Positions 24,204 to 34,771 of a DNA stretch of 37,664 nucleotides are shown here, in pieces (positions within the stretch are counted from its first letter, which is position 1; each line of letters starts with the position of its first letter). Location of the stretch: the NCBI GenBank assembly GCA_030550775.1, contig JAUQOS010000003.1, positions 1 through 37,664 of the forward strand, written 5' to 3'. The notes beneath the pieces were generated by a model that saw only the letters and a list, made by a program, of their open reading frames with translations, had not been told where the DNA came from and searched no databases. The position numbers and the translations under genes were made by a program. This stretch comes from Armatimonadota bacterium. Its GTDB lineage: Bacteria; Armatimonadota; Fimbriimonadia; Fimbriimonadales; GBS-DC.

Positions 24204-25298
24204 TCAGGAAGGATACCATGAACGCGAAGCGTGGGCGACCGCGCGCGCCAAAGCGTCGGCAGGAGGTAGGTTGGGGATGAGTGCGCTCACAGCTAGCAGT
24301 TGCACCCGCGGGAGCCGAGCAAGTGTTTCGCCACCTGCGCCTACACGCCCTGCCAAGACAATCACGGATTTGCCCAGCGCGACCGCTTGCTGGATCAGCA
24401 CCCCCACACCCTTACCCATCAGTGTTTGAGCATCCACCTGACCTTCGCCCGTGATGAGACACTCGACACGCTGCAGGCGTGCGTCCCACTCAATGTGGCG
24501 CAACAGCCACATAATGCCCGATACGATTGGGGCATCCAAGTAGGCGTGTAAGCCGCCTGCCAGACCGCCCGCTGCGCCCGCGCCCAGCGTGCTGAGCAAA
24601 TCCACGCCGCGCTCACGCTGTGCAACCGCTGCCAGCTGCTGCAACCCGTGCTCCAGCTGTGCCACTTGTTCAGGGGTTGCACCTTTTTGAGGGGCATAGA
24701 TGCGCGCGGCATCCAGTAAGGTGTTTTGCACATCGGCGCACAGCAGCAATGGTTTGTTCAGCAATGGGTCAAACAGGGGTGGCTCAATCACGTGCAAGCG
24801 CAGCAAGCCCGCGCCGTTGGGCGCCACAAGTTCGCCCTCGGCGTCGCGCAGGTGGAAGCCGAGCGCAGCGAGCGCACCCAGCCCGCCATCGGTGGTTGCC
24901 ACACCGCCCAGCCCCAGCCACAGTGCCTGCACAGCAGGGTGCATCGCAACCGCGCGTATCAGTTCGCCCACACCATAGGAAGTTGCCTCCAGCGGGGCGC
25001 GCTCCTCTGGCGCAAGCAGATGCAGTCCGCACACCTGAGCCGACTCCAACACCGCAACGCCGTTGGGCAACAGCAGCCACCTCGCCTCGCGCGCACGCCC
25101 CAAAGCATCTTGCACCGTCTGTGTGAACGCCTGCGCCTCTGGAAAATGGAATTGCCATACCTCCAGCCAGCCCGTGCCCCCATCGGCAATGGGGCAAAGG
25201 TCATAGCTGCCCGCAGGTAGGGCGCGGGCAATGGCTTCGGCAGCTTCTGTGGGCGTGAGCGTGCCCTTGTAGGCAGTAGGTGCAACCAAGAAGCGCAT
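24204..25298 (-). CDS. glxK: Glycerate kinase
   Basis: A 364-residue kinase of the GlxK/GarK family that phosphorylates glycerate using ATP. The start FLVAPTAYKGTLTPTEAAEAI and PIADGGTGWLEVW are the family's substrate-binding region. SYGVGELIRAV, LGLGGVATTDGGLGALAALG, GAGAAGGLAGGL and CLITGEGQVDAQTLMGKGV are the other family blocks. Its place in a run of four minus-strand genes does not point to a pathway. It starts 3 bases after the stop of the RDD gene and is preceded by GGAG. Confidence 0.94.
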   Translation of the reverse strand: MRFLVAPTAYKGTLTPTEAAEAIARALPAGSYDLCPIADGGTGWLEVWQFHFPEAQAFTQTVQDALGRAREARWLLLPNGVAVLESAQVCGLHLLAPEERAPLEATSYGVGELIRAVAMHPAVQALWLGLGGVATTDGGLGALAALGFHLRDAEGELVAPNGAGLLRLHVIEPPLFDPLLNKPLLLCADVQNTLLDAARIYAPQKGATPEQVAQLEHGLQQLAAVAQRERGVDLLSTLGAGAAGGLAGGLHAYLDAPIVSGIMWLLRHIEWDARLQRVECLITGEGQVDAQTLMGKGVGVLIQQAVALGKSVIVLAGRVGAGGETLARLPRVQLLAVSALIPNLPPADALARAVAHASRSWYPS

Positions 25299-25301
25299 CG
25301 C

Positions 25302-26096
25302 TTACTCCAGTCGTCCGTGCTCGCGGGCATAACGCGTGGCGATCGCTTCCAGAATGCCTTCGGTGGAAGCAGGTGGATGCTCTGGCATGCCCAGCGACTC
25401 GCGCACACGCTGATACAACTCCCACGCCAGTTGTTCGCGGGCGTCGGGGCTAAGCTGCTCGCGACGGTCTAAAAAGGCACGCAGGGCACGATACTCGTTC
25501 GGGCTGAGCGTCAGCAGTTGCGGCAAGTGAAACTCCAGTGGATGGGGAGCAGCGTCTGCAGGGGCAAGCCGCTCCAGCGTGGGCAGTGGCACGTGCCGCT
25601 CCTTGATGACAAACGTACCCGCCAACCGATCGCCTAACCGCTGTCCGTAGGGACTGAAAAACGCCAACAGCCCCGCCACATTGTAGCCCACAATGCACAG
25701 CGGAAAGGCATCCACCAGCCGCACCAGCTCGCGCATAAACACCGCGGTAGGCGTCACTGGGGAGCCGTCCAACATCATCACGCGCAAGCCAAACGCACGC
25801 TTGGCAGGCGTTTGTCCGTTCCAGAAAATCTCAAACGCAATGTAGTAGACAAACCAGATAAGATAAGCAAAAAACAGAAAGCCCGCAATCACCCAGTTCT
25901 CACCAGTGAGCTCGTAGAGGCGCGAGATAAGTTGTGTGGTCTCTTCCAGCCAGGCTAATCCACCCGCAACCAGCGTCACAATCAGCAACACCAGCAGGTC
26001 GTCCAACACTGCTGCCAGCGCGCGCGAGCCGATGCCCGCGATTTCATAACGAATCTCCACCTTCTCTGGGCTTTGCAGCACAAACTCGTAAGGCAT
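25302..26096 (-). CDS. RDD-family membrane protein
   Basis: A 264-residue protein. It has the RDD-domain pattern: an N-terminal segment with [20 protein letters not shown], then [36 protein letters not shown] and [16 protein letters not shown]. These domains form helical membrane bundles of unclear function, linked to Na+/H+ exchange in a few cases. A soluble C-terminal region ([35 protein letters not shown]) is a helical extension seen in some RDD proteins. The ATG at 26094-26096 is used rather than the TTG five codons upstream, because it is 14 bases past a -10 (TACACT). It is first in the operon. Confidence 0.85.
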   Translation of the reverse strand: MPYEFVLQSPEKVEIRYEIAGIGSRALAAVLDDLLVLLIVTLVAGGLAWLEETTQLISRLYELTGENWVIAGFLFFAYLIWFVYYIAFEIFWNGQTPAKRAFGLRVMMLDGSPVTPTAVFMRELVRLVDAFPLCIVGYNVAGLLAFFSPYGQRLGDRLAGTFVIKERHVPLPTLERLAPADAAPHPLEFHLPQLLTLSPNEYRALRAFLDRREQLSPDAREQLAWELYQRVRESLGMPEHPPASTEGILEAIATRYAREHGRLE

Positions 26097-26110
26097 GGCG
26101 CGCCACCACA

Positions 26111-26139
26111 AGTGTACCTAATGCGCGCTGGGGTACAAT
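26111..26139. promoter_or_regulatory. Overlapping divergent promoters for the RDD operon and mnmG
   Basis: On the minus strand TACACT (plus coordinates 26111-26116) lies 14 bases before the RDD ATG. On the plus strand TACAAT (26134-26139) lies 10 bases before the mnmG ATG. The minus -10 occupies exactly the -35 position of the plus promoter (17-base spacing), so the two promoters should exclude each other. Confidence 0.5.
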
Positions 26140-26149
26140 TGGCGTTGTC

Positions 26150-28048
26150 ATGCCCGATTACGATGTGATTGTGGTGGGGTCGGGGCACGCAGGATGTGAA
26201 GCGGCGTTAGCGGCTGCGCGAATGGGCTGTCGCGTGGCGGTCATTACGCTCAACATCGAGCGCACCGCCCATATGCCTTGCAACTGCTCAATCGGCGGTC
26301 CTGCCAAAGGGCACTTGGTGCGCGAAATTGACGCGCTGGGCGGGCAGATGGGCATCAATATTGACCGCACCCTCACGCACATTCGGCATGTGGGCACGGG
26401 CAAGGGACCTGCAGTGCGCACGCTGCGCGCCCACGCCGACAAAGCCCACTACCCCGCCGAGATGCTGCGCACTCTCCAATCTCAGGAGAACCTCACGCTT
26501 ATTCAAGGTTCGGTAGAAAGGTTGGTGGTACGCGATGGCGTGTGCGTAGGCGTGGAGATGCGCCCCGATGGAGGTGAGACGGTATCTGTGAGCGCGCACG
26601 CGGTCGTACTGACGACGGGCACCTTCTTGAACGGTCTATGCCACATCGGTGAGCAAAAAATTCGCGCGGCGCGCTTTGGCGACCAGCCTGCCGTGGGGCT
26701 AACCGAGTCGCTGCGCCAACTCGGTTTCCGCATCGGCAGGTTCAAAACGGGCACCACCCCCCGCATTGACAAGAAAAGCGTTGACCTCACGCGCCTTGTG
26801 GAGGTGCCGTCGGAGCCATGCCCGCCGTTTTCATATCTACACGATGCGCTCAACCCGCCACGCCCCTTGCTGCCGTGCTGGCAAACCCACACCAACGAGC
26901 GTACCCATGCCATCATCCGTGCGAATCTGCACCGCTCGGCAATGTACGGCGGGCATATCGTCGGTATCGGACCACGCTACTGCCCCAGCATCGAGGACAA
27001 AATCGTGCGCTTCCCTGACAAGGAGCACCACCCTGTCTTTTTAGAGCAAGAATATTGGGACGCCGACGACCTTTATGTGCAAGGCATGTCCACCAGCTTG
27101 CCTGCCGAGGTGCAGTTGGAGTTCCTGCGCACCTTGCCCGGACTGGAAGAAGTGGTGATGATTCGCCCCGGCTACGCAGTGGAGTACGACATGGTCTACC
27201 CCGACCAGCTGCACCCGACTCTGATGACCAAAGCAGTGCGGGGGCTGTTCTTAGCGGGGCAAATCAATGGTACTTCGGGCTACGAGGAGGCAGCGGCGCA
27301 GGGCTTGGTGGCAGGCATCAATGCCGCCCTCTATGTGCAAAGGCGCGAACCAATGGTATTAGACCGTGCCAGCAGCTATATCGGCGTACTAATCGACGAC
27401 TTGGTCACCAAAGGCGTGGAAGACCCATATCGCATGCTCACAGGGCGCGCGGAGCATCGGTTGCACCTTCGCCACGATAACGCCGACGAGCGACTGACAC
27501 CCATCGGGCGCGCGGTGGGGCTGGTAGACGACAAGCGCTGGCGCCGCTACCGCGAGCGTCAAGCACTCTTGAACGCCGAGTTGGAAACCCTGCGCCGCTT
27601 AGAAATCAGCGGCAGACACAATCCACAACTGCAGGCGTTAGGCGGCACCCCTGTAAACGCCCGTGTCTCCGCGTTGGAGTACCTGCGCCGCCCCGAAGTT
27701 AGCTACGCAATGCTCCAGCAGCTGTTCCCCGAAGCCTTGCGTGCCTCTGCCGAAATCGCCGAGCGCGTGGAAATCCTCGCCAAATACGAGGTCTACCTGC
27801 GCAAGCAGCAGCAACAGATCGAGCAAATGCGCAAAGTGGAGCACTGGATTATCCCCGATGATATTGACTATCACGCGCTTACTGCCATCTCCAAAGAGTC
27901 GCGCGAGAAACTAAGTCGCGTGCGCCCGCGCACGATTGGGCAAGCGGCGCGCATCCCAGGCATTCGCCCCGCCGACATCGCCTGTTTGATGGTTTATCTT
28001 CGCGCGCATAGCGAGGCAAAATCGCCCGCTGCCGCAGAATCGCAGTAG
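26150..28048 (+). CDS. mnmG: tRNA uridine 5-carboxymethylaminomethyl modification enzyme MnmG (GidA)
   Basis: A 632-residue FAD enzyme that, with MnmE, modifies U34 of several tRNAs. The N-terminal dinucleotide-binding motif [39 protein letters not shown], the catalytic region [24 protein letters not shown], and the late [21 protein letters not shown] and [20 protein letters not shown] are all typical. The C-terminal HhH-like domain ([24 protein letters not shown]) is complete. The track ORF begins 72 codons earlier in the divergent gene's DNA. The ATG at 26150 fits the FAD motif and follows the -10 TACAAT by 10 bases. Confidence 0.97.
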   Translation: MPDYDVIVVGSGHAGCEAALAAARMGCRVAVITLNIERTAHMPCNCSIGGPAKGHLVREIDALGGQMGINIDRTLTHIRHVGTGKGPAVRTLRAHADKAHYPAEMLRTLQSQENLTLIQGSVERLVVRDGVCVGVEMRPDGGETVSVSAHAVVLTTGTFLNGLCHIGEQKIRAARFGDQPAVGLTESLRQLGFRIGRFKTGTTPRIDKKSVDLTRLVEVPSEPCPPFSYLHDALNPPRPLLPCWQTHTNERTHAIIRANLHRSAMYGGHIVGIGPRYCPSIEDKIVRFPDKEHHPVFLEQEYWDADDLYVQGMSTSLPAEVQLEFLRTLPGLEEVVMIRPGYAVEYDMVYPDQLHPTLMTKAVRGLFLAGQINGTSGYEEAAAQGLVAGINAALYVQRREPMVLDRASSYIGVLIDDLVTKGVEDPYRMLTGRAEHRLHLRHDNADERLTPIGRAVGLVDDKRWRRYRERQALLNAELETLRRLEISGRHNPQLQALGGTPVNARVSALEYLRRPEVSYAMLQQLFPEALRASAEIAERVEILAKYEVYLRKQQQQIEQMRKVEHWIIPDDIDYHALTAISKESREKLSRVRPRTIGQAARIPGIRPADIACLMVYLRAHSEAKSPAAAESQ

Positions 28049-28068
28049 GAAATAGCAACCAAGTGGCG

Positions 28069-28074
28069 TATAAT
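28069..28074 (+). promoter_or_regulatory. -10 element of the ABC ATPase gene, 9 bases before the ATG
   Basis: A perfect TATAAT lies 9 bases before the ATG at 28084 with no Shine-Dalgarno between, the best-fitting leaderless promoter in this stretch. Confidence 0.6.
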
Positions 28075-28083
28075 TAGCTCGGA

Positions 28084-28866
28084 ATGACACAGCCACAAAC
28101 GGTAGCAGGCACAACGGTTGGCGAGGGCGCCGCAACCGAGTTCGTGGTGCGCGTGCGCGATGTGGTCAAGGAGTATCAAATGGGCAAGTTGACCGTGCGC
28201 GCGCTCGACGGCGTGACTTTGGATATCTATCGCGGCGAGTACCTCTCAATTATGGGACCCTCGGGCTCGGGCAAGAGCACGCTGTTCAACATGATCGGCG
28301 GGCTGGATAAGCCCACCTCTGGCTCTGTGTTTATTGATGATGTGGACATGGCGCAGCTCGACCCGCAAGAGTTGGCGTACCTGCGCTGCCACCGCATCGG
28401 CTACATTTTCCAGACTTTCAACCTGATCCCTGTAATGACCGCGCTGGAAAATGTGACGCTGCCGATGATTTTCGCGGGTGTGAACGCCGACGAGGCACGC
28501 GAGCGCGGGATTGAGCTACTCACGCTAGTGGGGCTGGGCGGACGACTGCACCACAAGCCTAGCGAGCTGTCGGGCGGGCAGCAGCAGCGCGTCGCCATCG
28601 CACGCGCCTTAGCGAACAACCCCTCTATCATCCTCGCCGACGAGCCAACGGGCAACCTCGATCTGAAAACGGGCAAGGAAATCATCGAGCTGCTCAAGCG
28701 GCTCAACCGCGAGCGCGGCGTCACCATCATCTCCGCCACGCACGACCTCAAGATGCTGGACATCTCCGATCGCATCGTGTGGATTCGCGACGGCAAAATC
28801 GAGCGCATCGAGAAGCGCAGCGAGCTCCATCTGACGGTTGGCGAGGTAGAAGGCGAGGCTGGGTAA
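28084..28866 (+). CDS. LolD/MacB-type ABC transporter ATP-binding protein
   Basis: A 260-residue ATPase. Walker A GPSGSGKST, Q-loop YIFQTFNLIPVMTALENV, ABC signature LSGGQQQRVAIARALA, Walker B IILADEPTGNLD and the switch His ATHD are intact, and YQMGKLTVRALDGVTLDIYRGE is the usual start of the LolD/MacB/FtsE-like group, which powers extrusion of lipoproteins or small molecules. The first about 20 residues (MTQPQTVAGTTVGEGAATEF) are an unusual leader before the core. No permease gene is adjacent: downstream is a minus-strand gene. Its membrane partner must be elsewhere. Confidence 0.92.
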   Translation: MTQPQTVAGTTVGEGAATEFVVRVRDVVKEYQMGKLTVRALDGVTLDIYRGEYLSIMGPSGSGKSTLFNMIGGLDKPTSGSVFIDDVDMAQLDPQELAYLRCHRIGYIFQTFNLIPVMTALENVTLPMIFAGVNADEARERGIELLTLVGLGGRLHHKPSELSGGQQQRVAIARALANNPSIILADEPTGNLDLKTGKEIIELLKRLNRERGVTIISATHDLKMLDISDRIVWIRDGKIERIEKRSELHLTVGEVEGEAG

Positions 28867-28895
28867 GGGCAGCGTCTCTGCTGAGTGACTATTTA

Positions 28896-28953
28896 CTGGT
28901 GCGACGGCTTTCCTGCCGCTCACAGTTGTGCAACGCCACGAAAGGCGTTGCAC
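28896..28953 (+). repeat. Palindromic repeat, copy B, with a second hairpin
   Basis: CTGGTGCGACGGCTTTCCTGCCG at 28896-28918 repeats the core at 18994 with two changes, and the stem is partly decayed. It is followed by GTGCAACGCC (28928-28937) and GGCGTTGCAC (28944-28953), a perfect 10-base stem with loop ACGAAA. The 145-base spacer 28867-29011 holds no other signal that I can support. Confidence 0.55.
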
Positions 28954-29011
28954 CAAAGTCGTGGTATCAGTGTCCTCGCCAACAAACGGCGGTCTCCAAC
29001 AATCAATCACC

Positions 29012-30136
29012 TCAATCGTACATCAAGAACGGCTCACGGCGTCGCTTGAAGCCCTCCACATCGCGGGCACAGCGCTGGAGGATGCGCTCTGGCTCGACAC
29101 CATCCACCACCATCGCATGCACCTCGCGGTTCGCCAGCAGCCCCAGTGCTTTCTGCACCTCCCACTCGCGCGGGTAGAGCTTGCGCAGGCAGTACGCCAG
29201 CCCGATGCCCAACGCAAAGGGGCGCAGCTGCGCACGGTCGGTAATAAATACTGAAACGCCTTGACACTCCACGCCCTTGTAAGTGCTGGCAGTGGGCGTG
29301 AACCCAAGAGGCACGAAGCGTGCCCCTGCGCTGGTTGGCAGTTCGTTGAGCATACCTGCCAGCTTGCGACCATCAATCCATGGCGCGCCCACGACTTCAA
29401 ACGGCGTATCCGTGCCGCGCCCAACGGAAAGATTCGTGCCCTCCCACACGCCGATGCCCACATACAAGAACGCCTGCTGCAACCGCCGCATGTTCGGCGA
29501 CGGGTTCACCCAAAACAGGTTGCACGCATCAAAAGTCATGTCGCGTTTCCAACCCTCGCAAGGCACCACTACCAGCTCCGCGCCGATACCGCGCTCGGCA
29601 TTGAACATCCGCGCCAGTTCGCCCACTGTCATGCCGTGCCGCAGGGCGATCGTGTGATAAGCCGTGAACGAAAGACGGTCGGGGTCTGCCAGTGGTCCTT
29701 CAACAGCGTCACCAATAGGGTTGACCCGATCCAGCACATAGAAAGGAATCTTGCGCTCGGCTGCAGCCTCCATCGCCAGCCCCATCGTGGAAATGTAAGT
29801 ATAGTAGCGCACGCCGATGTCTTGAATATCGAAAATCAGCGCGTCGAGGTTTGCCAGTTGTTGGGGCGTGGGCTTCTTGCGCTCACCGTAGAGGCTGTAG
29901 ATCGGCAGCCCTGTGCGCTCATCAATGCTGTCAGGCACTAACTCGTCCAGCTGCCCACGGATGCCGTGCTCAGGGCTAAACAATGCGCCAATCGTGATGC
30001 CCAGCCGACGCAGCTTATCGATAAGCGGCTCGCGTTCTGCGGTAAGCCCAGTGTGGTTCGTAATAACGCCCACACGCGCGCGTTTCAAACCGTCCAAAAA
30101 ATGCTCTAACCGATCAATGCCGTTTTTGACTGCCAC
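29012..30136 (-). CDS. namZ: NamZ-type exo-beta-N-acetylmuramidase (DUF1343)
   Basis: A 374-residue member of the DUF1343 family, of which NamZ of Bacillus and Tannerella removes terminal MurNAc from peptidoglycan fragments. Typical blocks are VGVITNHTGLTAER, GALFSPEHGIRGQ, LPIYSLYGERKKPT, LIFDIQDIGVRYYTYISTM, LDRVNPIGDAVEGPL, VNPSPNMRRLQQAFLYVG and WEGTNLSVGRGTDTPFE. No signal peptide is seen, so it may act in the cytoplasm on recycled fragments. The start is a GTG at 30134-30136, only 7 bases after TACAAC, a probable leaderless message. Muropeptide recycling is an inference from the family. Confidence 0.92.
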   Translation of the reverse strand: MAVKNGIDRLEHFLDGLKRARVGVITNHTGLTAEREPLIDKLRRLGITIGALFSPEHGIRGQLDELVPDSIDERTGLPIYSLYGERKKPTPQQLANLDALIFDIQDIGVRYYTYISTMGLAMEAAAERKIPFYVLDRVNPIGDAVEGPLADPDRLSFTAYHTIALRHGMTVGELARMFNAERGIGAELVVVPCEGWKRDMTFDACNLFWVNPSPNMRRLQQAFLYVGIGVWEGTNLSVGRGTDTPFEVVGAPWIDGRKLAGMLNELPTSAGARFVPLGFTPTASTYKGVECQGVSVFITDRAQLRPFALGIGLAYCLRKLYPREWEVQKALGLLANREVHAMVVDGVEPERILQRCARDVEGFKRRREPFLMYD

Positions 30137-30143
30137 GCGCTAT

Positions 30144-30149
30144 GTTGTA
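30144..30149 (-). promoter_or_regulatory. -10 element of namZ, 7 bases before the GTG
   Basis: TACAAC on the minus strand lies 7 bases before the GTG start codon with no Shine-Dalgarno. The rest of the 155-base spacer 30137-30291 shows no further feature. Confidence 0.45.
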
Positions 30150-30291
30150 CCCGAAGGTGCAAACTTTTCTGCTTAGGGGTTCCACCACTGATAGAGGGAA
30201 CTTTCGGGAGTAAGTGCATTTTGCAAAGGTAGTCTGTCGCTCCGCGCGGTGCAGGATTCGCTTGCTCAAAACGATTAGGCATCCACTGAGT

Positions 30292-31665
30292 CTATTCCAG
30301 TTGTTCGTCATCGGTGGGCTGAGGGGTTTTTGGCGGGGTGGGTTTGGGGCGCGGCTTTGTGCCAACAGCAACTACACGGGGCTGGGCACGGTAGGTACTG
30401 ATTGCCACGCGCTCGCGCCTGACCAGTTGCCCGTGTTCGTAGACCTCTCGCCACAGCACCACGCGGAAGCCTGCACTGCCCTTTTTGAGCACCCGCTGCA
30501 TGCCTTCGGGGAGACTGGGGTCAGGAATGTGTTTGACAGGTGGTGTTGGTAGGGCGTAGCGTTCCGTGCGTAGCACTATCCGACGCCCTTCCCGCGGCAC
30601 ACCCAAAATATGCACCGTTAGCGTGGAGCGCTTCACTTCGGTGGCGATTGCAATCGGGTGGTCAAACGGGTTTTCAATCACCAAGTCGATCGCGCCGTCT
30701 ACAACGGTTGCATCGCGTCCTAACGGCACATAGTCTACAGGAATAGCGTGGTTTGCACGGCGCACGATGGTCAAATCGCTCAGCAGCGCGGCGTTGAACA
30801 GCGTACTGGAGACTTGGCATACGCCCCCGCCGATGCCCAACTGCTTCTCGCCGTTGATAATCACTGGTGCTAATTGGAAGCCGCGCTTTGCGGTACGCTT
30901 GCCCACTACCTGATTGTAGGAAAGTCGCTCACCAGGTAGCAACACGATGCCGTTGAGCGCGTTAGCTGCCAAGCGGAGGTTGTGAGTGCGCAGCCGTTGG
31001 GCAGCCGAAAAGCGCGTAGTGTAGCTGGCGATAATGCTGCGAATAGGTTGTATGTCTTCGGTGCGCAGCCGCGGGGGTATTGTGGTGAACGCCAGCTCGA
31101 ACTCGGTGCGTGGAGCAGGCAGTTGGCGCAAGGCGCGAATGAGGTTCTGGGTACTGGCGTTGAGGTCAAGCCGCCGCCCGTCTTGGCTGGGGGTAATCAC
31201 AACTTGCCCATCCACAAGGCTCACACGAGCGTCCACAGGGGCGCGCTCCAGAAAGCGGTATCGCTCTAACTGGGCTTGGAACAGCTCGGGCAAGATTGCC
31301 CACTGCGGTTCAAGGTACAGGCGCGGTTTGCCCAGCAGGCGTTGCCACAGAGGCACGCGCTGCCACGCGCGGATAATCGTCGCTTGGGTGGTGGCGACAT
31401 CCAGTTCAACGCCCCACTCTTTTAGGCGCGTGGTGATAGTGGGTGCTTGCGCCACAACCACAGGTTGGTCTGCCCATACAAGGCGCAGCCGCTCCAGATG
31501 ATAGCCAAGCGCGCTGGGGCGCACGCCTGCCAACGAGTACCCCCCCAGCTGCACACCGCTGGACAGCGGTGCGTCCGCTGTAAGCCCCCACAGCACTGCC
31601 CCCGTGATTATGCCTGATACTGCAGCTCCTGCAAGAAGCAGCGCGCCGAACCTTTGACGATTCAT
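30292..31665 (-). CDS. VanW-family protein with G5-like domain, membrane anchored
   Basis: A 457-residue protein. The ATG at 31663-31665 gives MNRQRFGALLLAGAAVSGIITGAVLWG, a signal anchor. A repeated peptidoglycan-binding-type region precedes the VanW core (NALNGIVLLPGERLSYNQVVG, then GGGVCQVSSTLFNAALLSDL, then NHAIPVDYVPLGRDATVVDG, then NPFDHPIAI). The C-terminal segment (GSAGFRVVLWREVYEHGQLVRRE) fits a G5 domain and then a Pro-rich tail (PRPKPTPPKTPQPTDDEQLE). VanW proteins are associated with cell-wall and vancomycin-related loci but their reaction is unsettled. The track start 43 codons upstream runs through an intergenic repeat and is rejected. A -10 (TAGAAT) lies 16 bases upstream. Confidence 0.85.
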   Translation of the reverse strand: MNRQRFGALLLAGAAVSGIITGAVLWGLTADAPLSSGVQLGGYSLAGVRPSALGYHLERLRLVWADQPVVVAQAPTITTRLKEWGVELDVATTQATIIRAWQRVPLWQRLLGKPRLYLEPQWAILPELFQAQLERYRFLERAPVDARVSLVDGQVVITPSQDGRRLDLNASTQNLIRALRQLPAPRTEFELAFTTIPPRLRTEDIQPIRSIIASYTTRFSAAQRLRTHNLRLAANALNGIVLLPGERLSYNQVVGKRTAKRGFQLAPVIINGEKQLGIGGGVCQVSSTLFNAALLSDLTIVRRANHAIPVDYVPLGRDATVVDGAIDLVIENPFDHPIAIATEVKRSTLTVHILGVPREGRRIVLRTERYALPTPPVKHIPDPSLPEGMQRVLKKGSAGFRVVLWREVYEHGQLVRRERVAISTYRAQPRVVAVGTKPRPKPTPPKTPQPTDDEQLE

Positions 31666-31727
31666 CTCGAAAGCGCTCTGAATTCTACCTCGTGGTAGAG
31701 TGTTCACGATTGCCCTACCTGCCCCCG

Positions 31728-31774
31728 TCAACTTGGGTTCAACTTGGGTTCCTGACCCCCAAAAAGAAAGGGGG
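31728..31774 (+). repeat. Tandem 11-base repeat and C/G-run inverted repeat between aceA and the VanW gene
   Basis: TCAACTTGGGT occurs twice in tandem (31728-31749). Just after it CCCCC and GGGGGGG flank an A/G-rich loop (AAAAAGAAA), giving a stem near 31755-31774 that may end the aceA transcript on the minus strand. The 134-base spacer has no gene. Confidence 0.45.
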
Positions 31775-31799
31775 GGTTCAAGCCCGCCCCACACGCTGG

Positions 31800-33083
<1,284 letters not shown>

Positions 33084-33096
33084 AGGTCGATACCTC

Positions 33097-33139
33097 CTCT
33101 CAGCCCTGAGAGTGTGAGTCGTCGGCGTCCGCGCCGACG
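33097..33139 (-). promoter_or_regulatory. Two stem-loops between aceB and aceA
   Basis: CTCTCA/TGAGAG (33097-33112, loop GCCC) touches the aceA Shine-Dalgarno. CGTCGGCG/CGCCGACG (33120-33139, loop TCCG) sits 10 bases after the aceB stop. No T run follows either. They could lower aceA expression relative to aceB, protect the upstream message, or be part of the palindrome family. Confidence 0.45.
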
Positions 33140-33149
33140 CCACAGCGAG

Positions 33150-34751
33150 TTAGTCAATGTACTCGTACGCTACCAGCGTAACGAAATCGATAAACTCTTG
33201 CGAGAGCACCACACGCTTGAGGATTGCTGCAGCTTCATCCAAGCGGTGGGGCGTTGCGCCGTAGCTGGCTTTGATGGCGCTAAGTTCCTCGTCCAACATT
33301 TGCATAAACAGATCAGCCGTAATCGTGCGACCGTCGGAGAGTTGCGCCTTGCGCTGAATCCACTGCCACAGTTGCGAGCGCGAAATCTCCACTGTTGCAG
33401 CGTCCTCCATCAGATGGTTGATGGCGGCAGCGCCCGTGCCACGCAACCACGAATCGAGATAGCGCAGGCTCACATTGATGTTGGTGCGCATACCCTGCTC
33501 CGTGATATCGCCACGCGGGAAGTTGAGCAGGTCTTGCGCAGTGATGATGCGCTGTGGGATTTTGTCAATCTGGTTTGGTTGCGGCATGTGCTTGTTGAAC
33601 ACTTCCATCACCACTGGCACCAAGCCTGGGTGGGCGACCCAAGTGCCATCGTAGCCCTCGCTGACCTCGCGCTCCTTGTCCGCAACCACTTGGGCAATTG
33701 CTTTCGCGTTGGCTTCGGGGTCATCGCGGCGCGGAATATACGCCGACATGCCCCCAATTGCGTGAATGCCCCGCTTGTGGCACGCCTGCACCACTAACTC
33801 GGAATAGGCTTTCATAAACGGCACGGTCATTGTCAGTGTGGAGCGGTCTGGCAGCACGATGTCCTCGCGATTGCGGAACTTGCGGATGATGCTAAACAGA
33901 TAATCCCATCGCCCGCTGTTCAGCCCCGCGGAGTGCTCGCGCAGCTCATACAGGATCTCCTCACACTCAAACGCCGCAAGGATGTTTTCAATCAGCACGG
34001 TGGCGCGGATGGTACCGCGCGGAATGCCCAACTGCTCTTGCGCGTAAACAAACACATCATTCCACAGACGGGCTTCCAGGTGGCTCTCTAACTTGGGCAG
34101 GTAGAAGTAGGGACCTGTGCCTCGCCGAATCAGCTCATGTGCGTTGTGGTAGAAGTACAGCCCAAAGTCCACCAGCGCGCCGGGCGCAGGTTCACCGTCG
34201 ATGTAGATGTGTTTTTCGGGCAGGTGCCAGCCGCGCGGGCGCACACATAACACTGCAGTTTGCTCGTTGAGCCGATACTCTTTGCCCTCAGGGCTGGTGT
34301 ACTCTATTGTGCGGCGTACCGCATCATAAAGGTTGATTTGCCCTTGCACGCAATTGTCCCAAGTAGGCGAGTTGGCGTCCTCGAAGTCTGCCATGAACAC
34401 TTTGGCGCCCGAGTTGAGCGCGTTGATAATCATCTTACGATCTACAGGACCTGTGATTTCCACGCGACGATCCAGCAAATCGGGGGGTGGCGGGGCAACT
34501 TTCCAATCGCCTGTACGGATGTGCTCGGTTTCGGGCAAAAAGTCAGGATTTTCGCCCGCGTTCAAGCGGGCTTGACGCTCCTCGCGCAGGCGCAGCAGTT
34601 CCTTGCGTCGCGGATTGAACTGGCGTACCAACGCCGCCACAAAACGCAGGGCATCGGGGGTCAAAATCGTGGTGTAGGCGGGCAAAACGGCGCCATGGAT
34701 TTCAATTCCGTCGGCGGCTAACTGACGGTTCAACTCCTCTCGGTGATCCAT
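33150..34751 (-). CDS. aceB: Malate synthase A
   Basis: Second enzyme of the glyoxylate bypass, joining glyoxylate and acetyl-CoA to malate. The 533 residues contain [76 protein letters not shown] and [19 protein letters not shown], the blocks of the short, single-chain A form, including catalytic Arg and Asp/Glu. The ATG at 34749-34751 follows GGAGG by 6 bases; the track start 40 codons upstream lies in the promoter and operator. With aceA it gives the complete shunt, allowing growth on acetate or fatty acids. Confidence 0.96.
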   Translation of the reverse strand: MDHREELNRQLAADGIEIHGAVLPAYTTILTPDALRFVAALVRQFNPRRKELLRLREERQARLNAGENPDFLPETEHIRTGDWKVAPPPPDLLDRRVEITGPVDRKMIINALNSGAKVFMADFEDANSPTWDNCVQGQINLYDAVRRTIEYTSPEGKEYRLNEQTAVLCVRPRGWHLPEKHIYIDGEPAPGALVDFGLYFYHNAHELIRRGTGPYFYLPKLESHLEARLWNDVFVYAQEQLGIPRGTIRATVLIENILAAFECEEILYELREHSAGLNSGRWDYLFSIIRKFRNREDIVLPDRSTLTMTVPFMKAYSELVVQACHKRGIHAIGGMSAYIPRRDDPEANAKAIAQVVADKEREVSEGYDGTWVAHPGLVPVVMEVFNKHMPQPNQIDKIPQRIITAQDLLNFPRGDITEQGMRTNINVSLRYLDSWLRGTGAAAINHLMEDAATVEISRSQLWQWIQRKAQLSDGRTITADLFMQMLDEELSAIKASYGATPHRLDEAAAILKRVVLSQEFIDFVTLVAYEYID

Positions 34752-34771
34752 CCCTCGCCTCCGTCGCGCTT

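Noticed and set aside
25934-26149. 72-codon N-terminal extension of mnmG
   Set aside because: It runs through the divergent promoters and the RDD gene; the FAD motif begins right after the ATG at 26150.
29261-29941. 226-residue plus-strand ORF
   Set aside because: Antisense shadow of the muramidase gene, whose conserved motifs cover the whole region.
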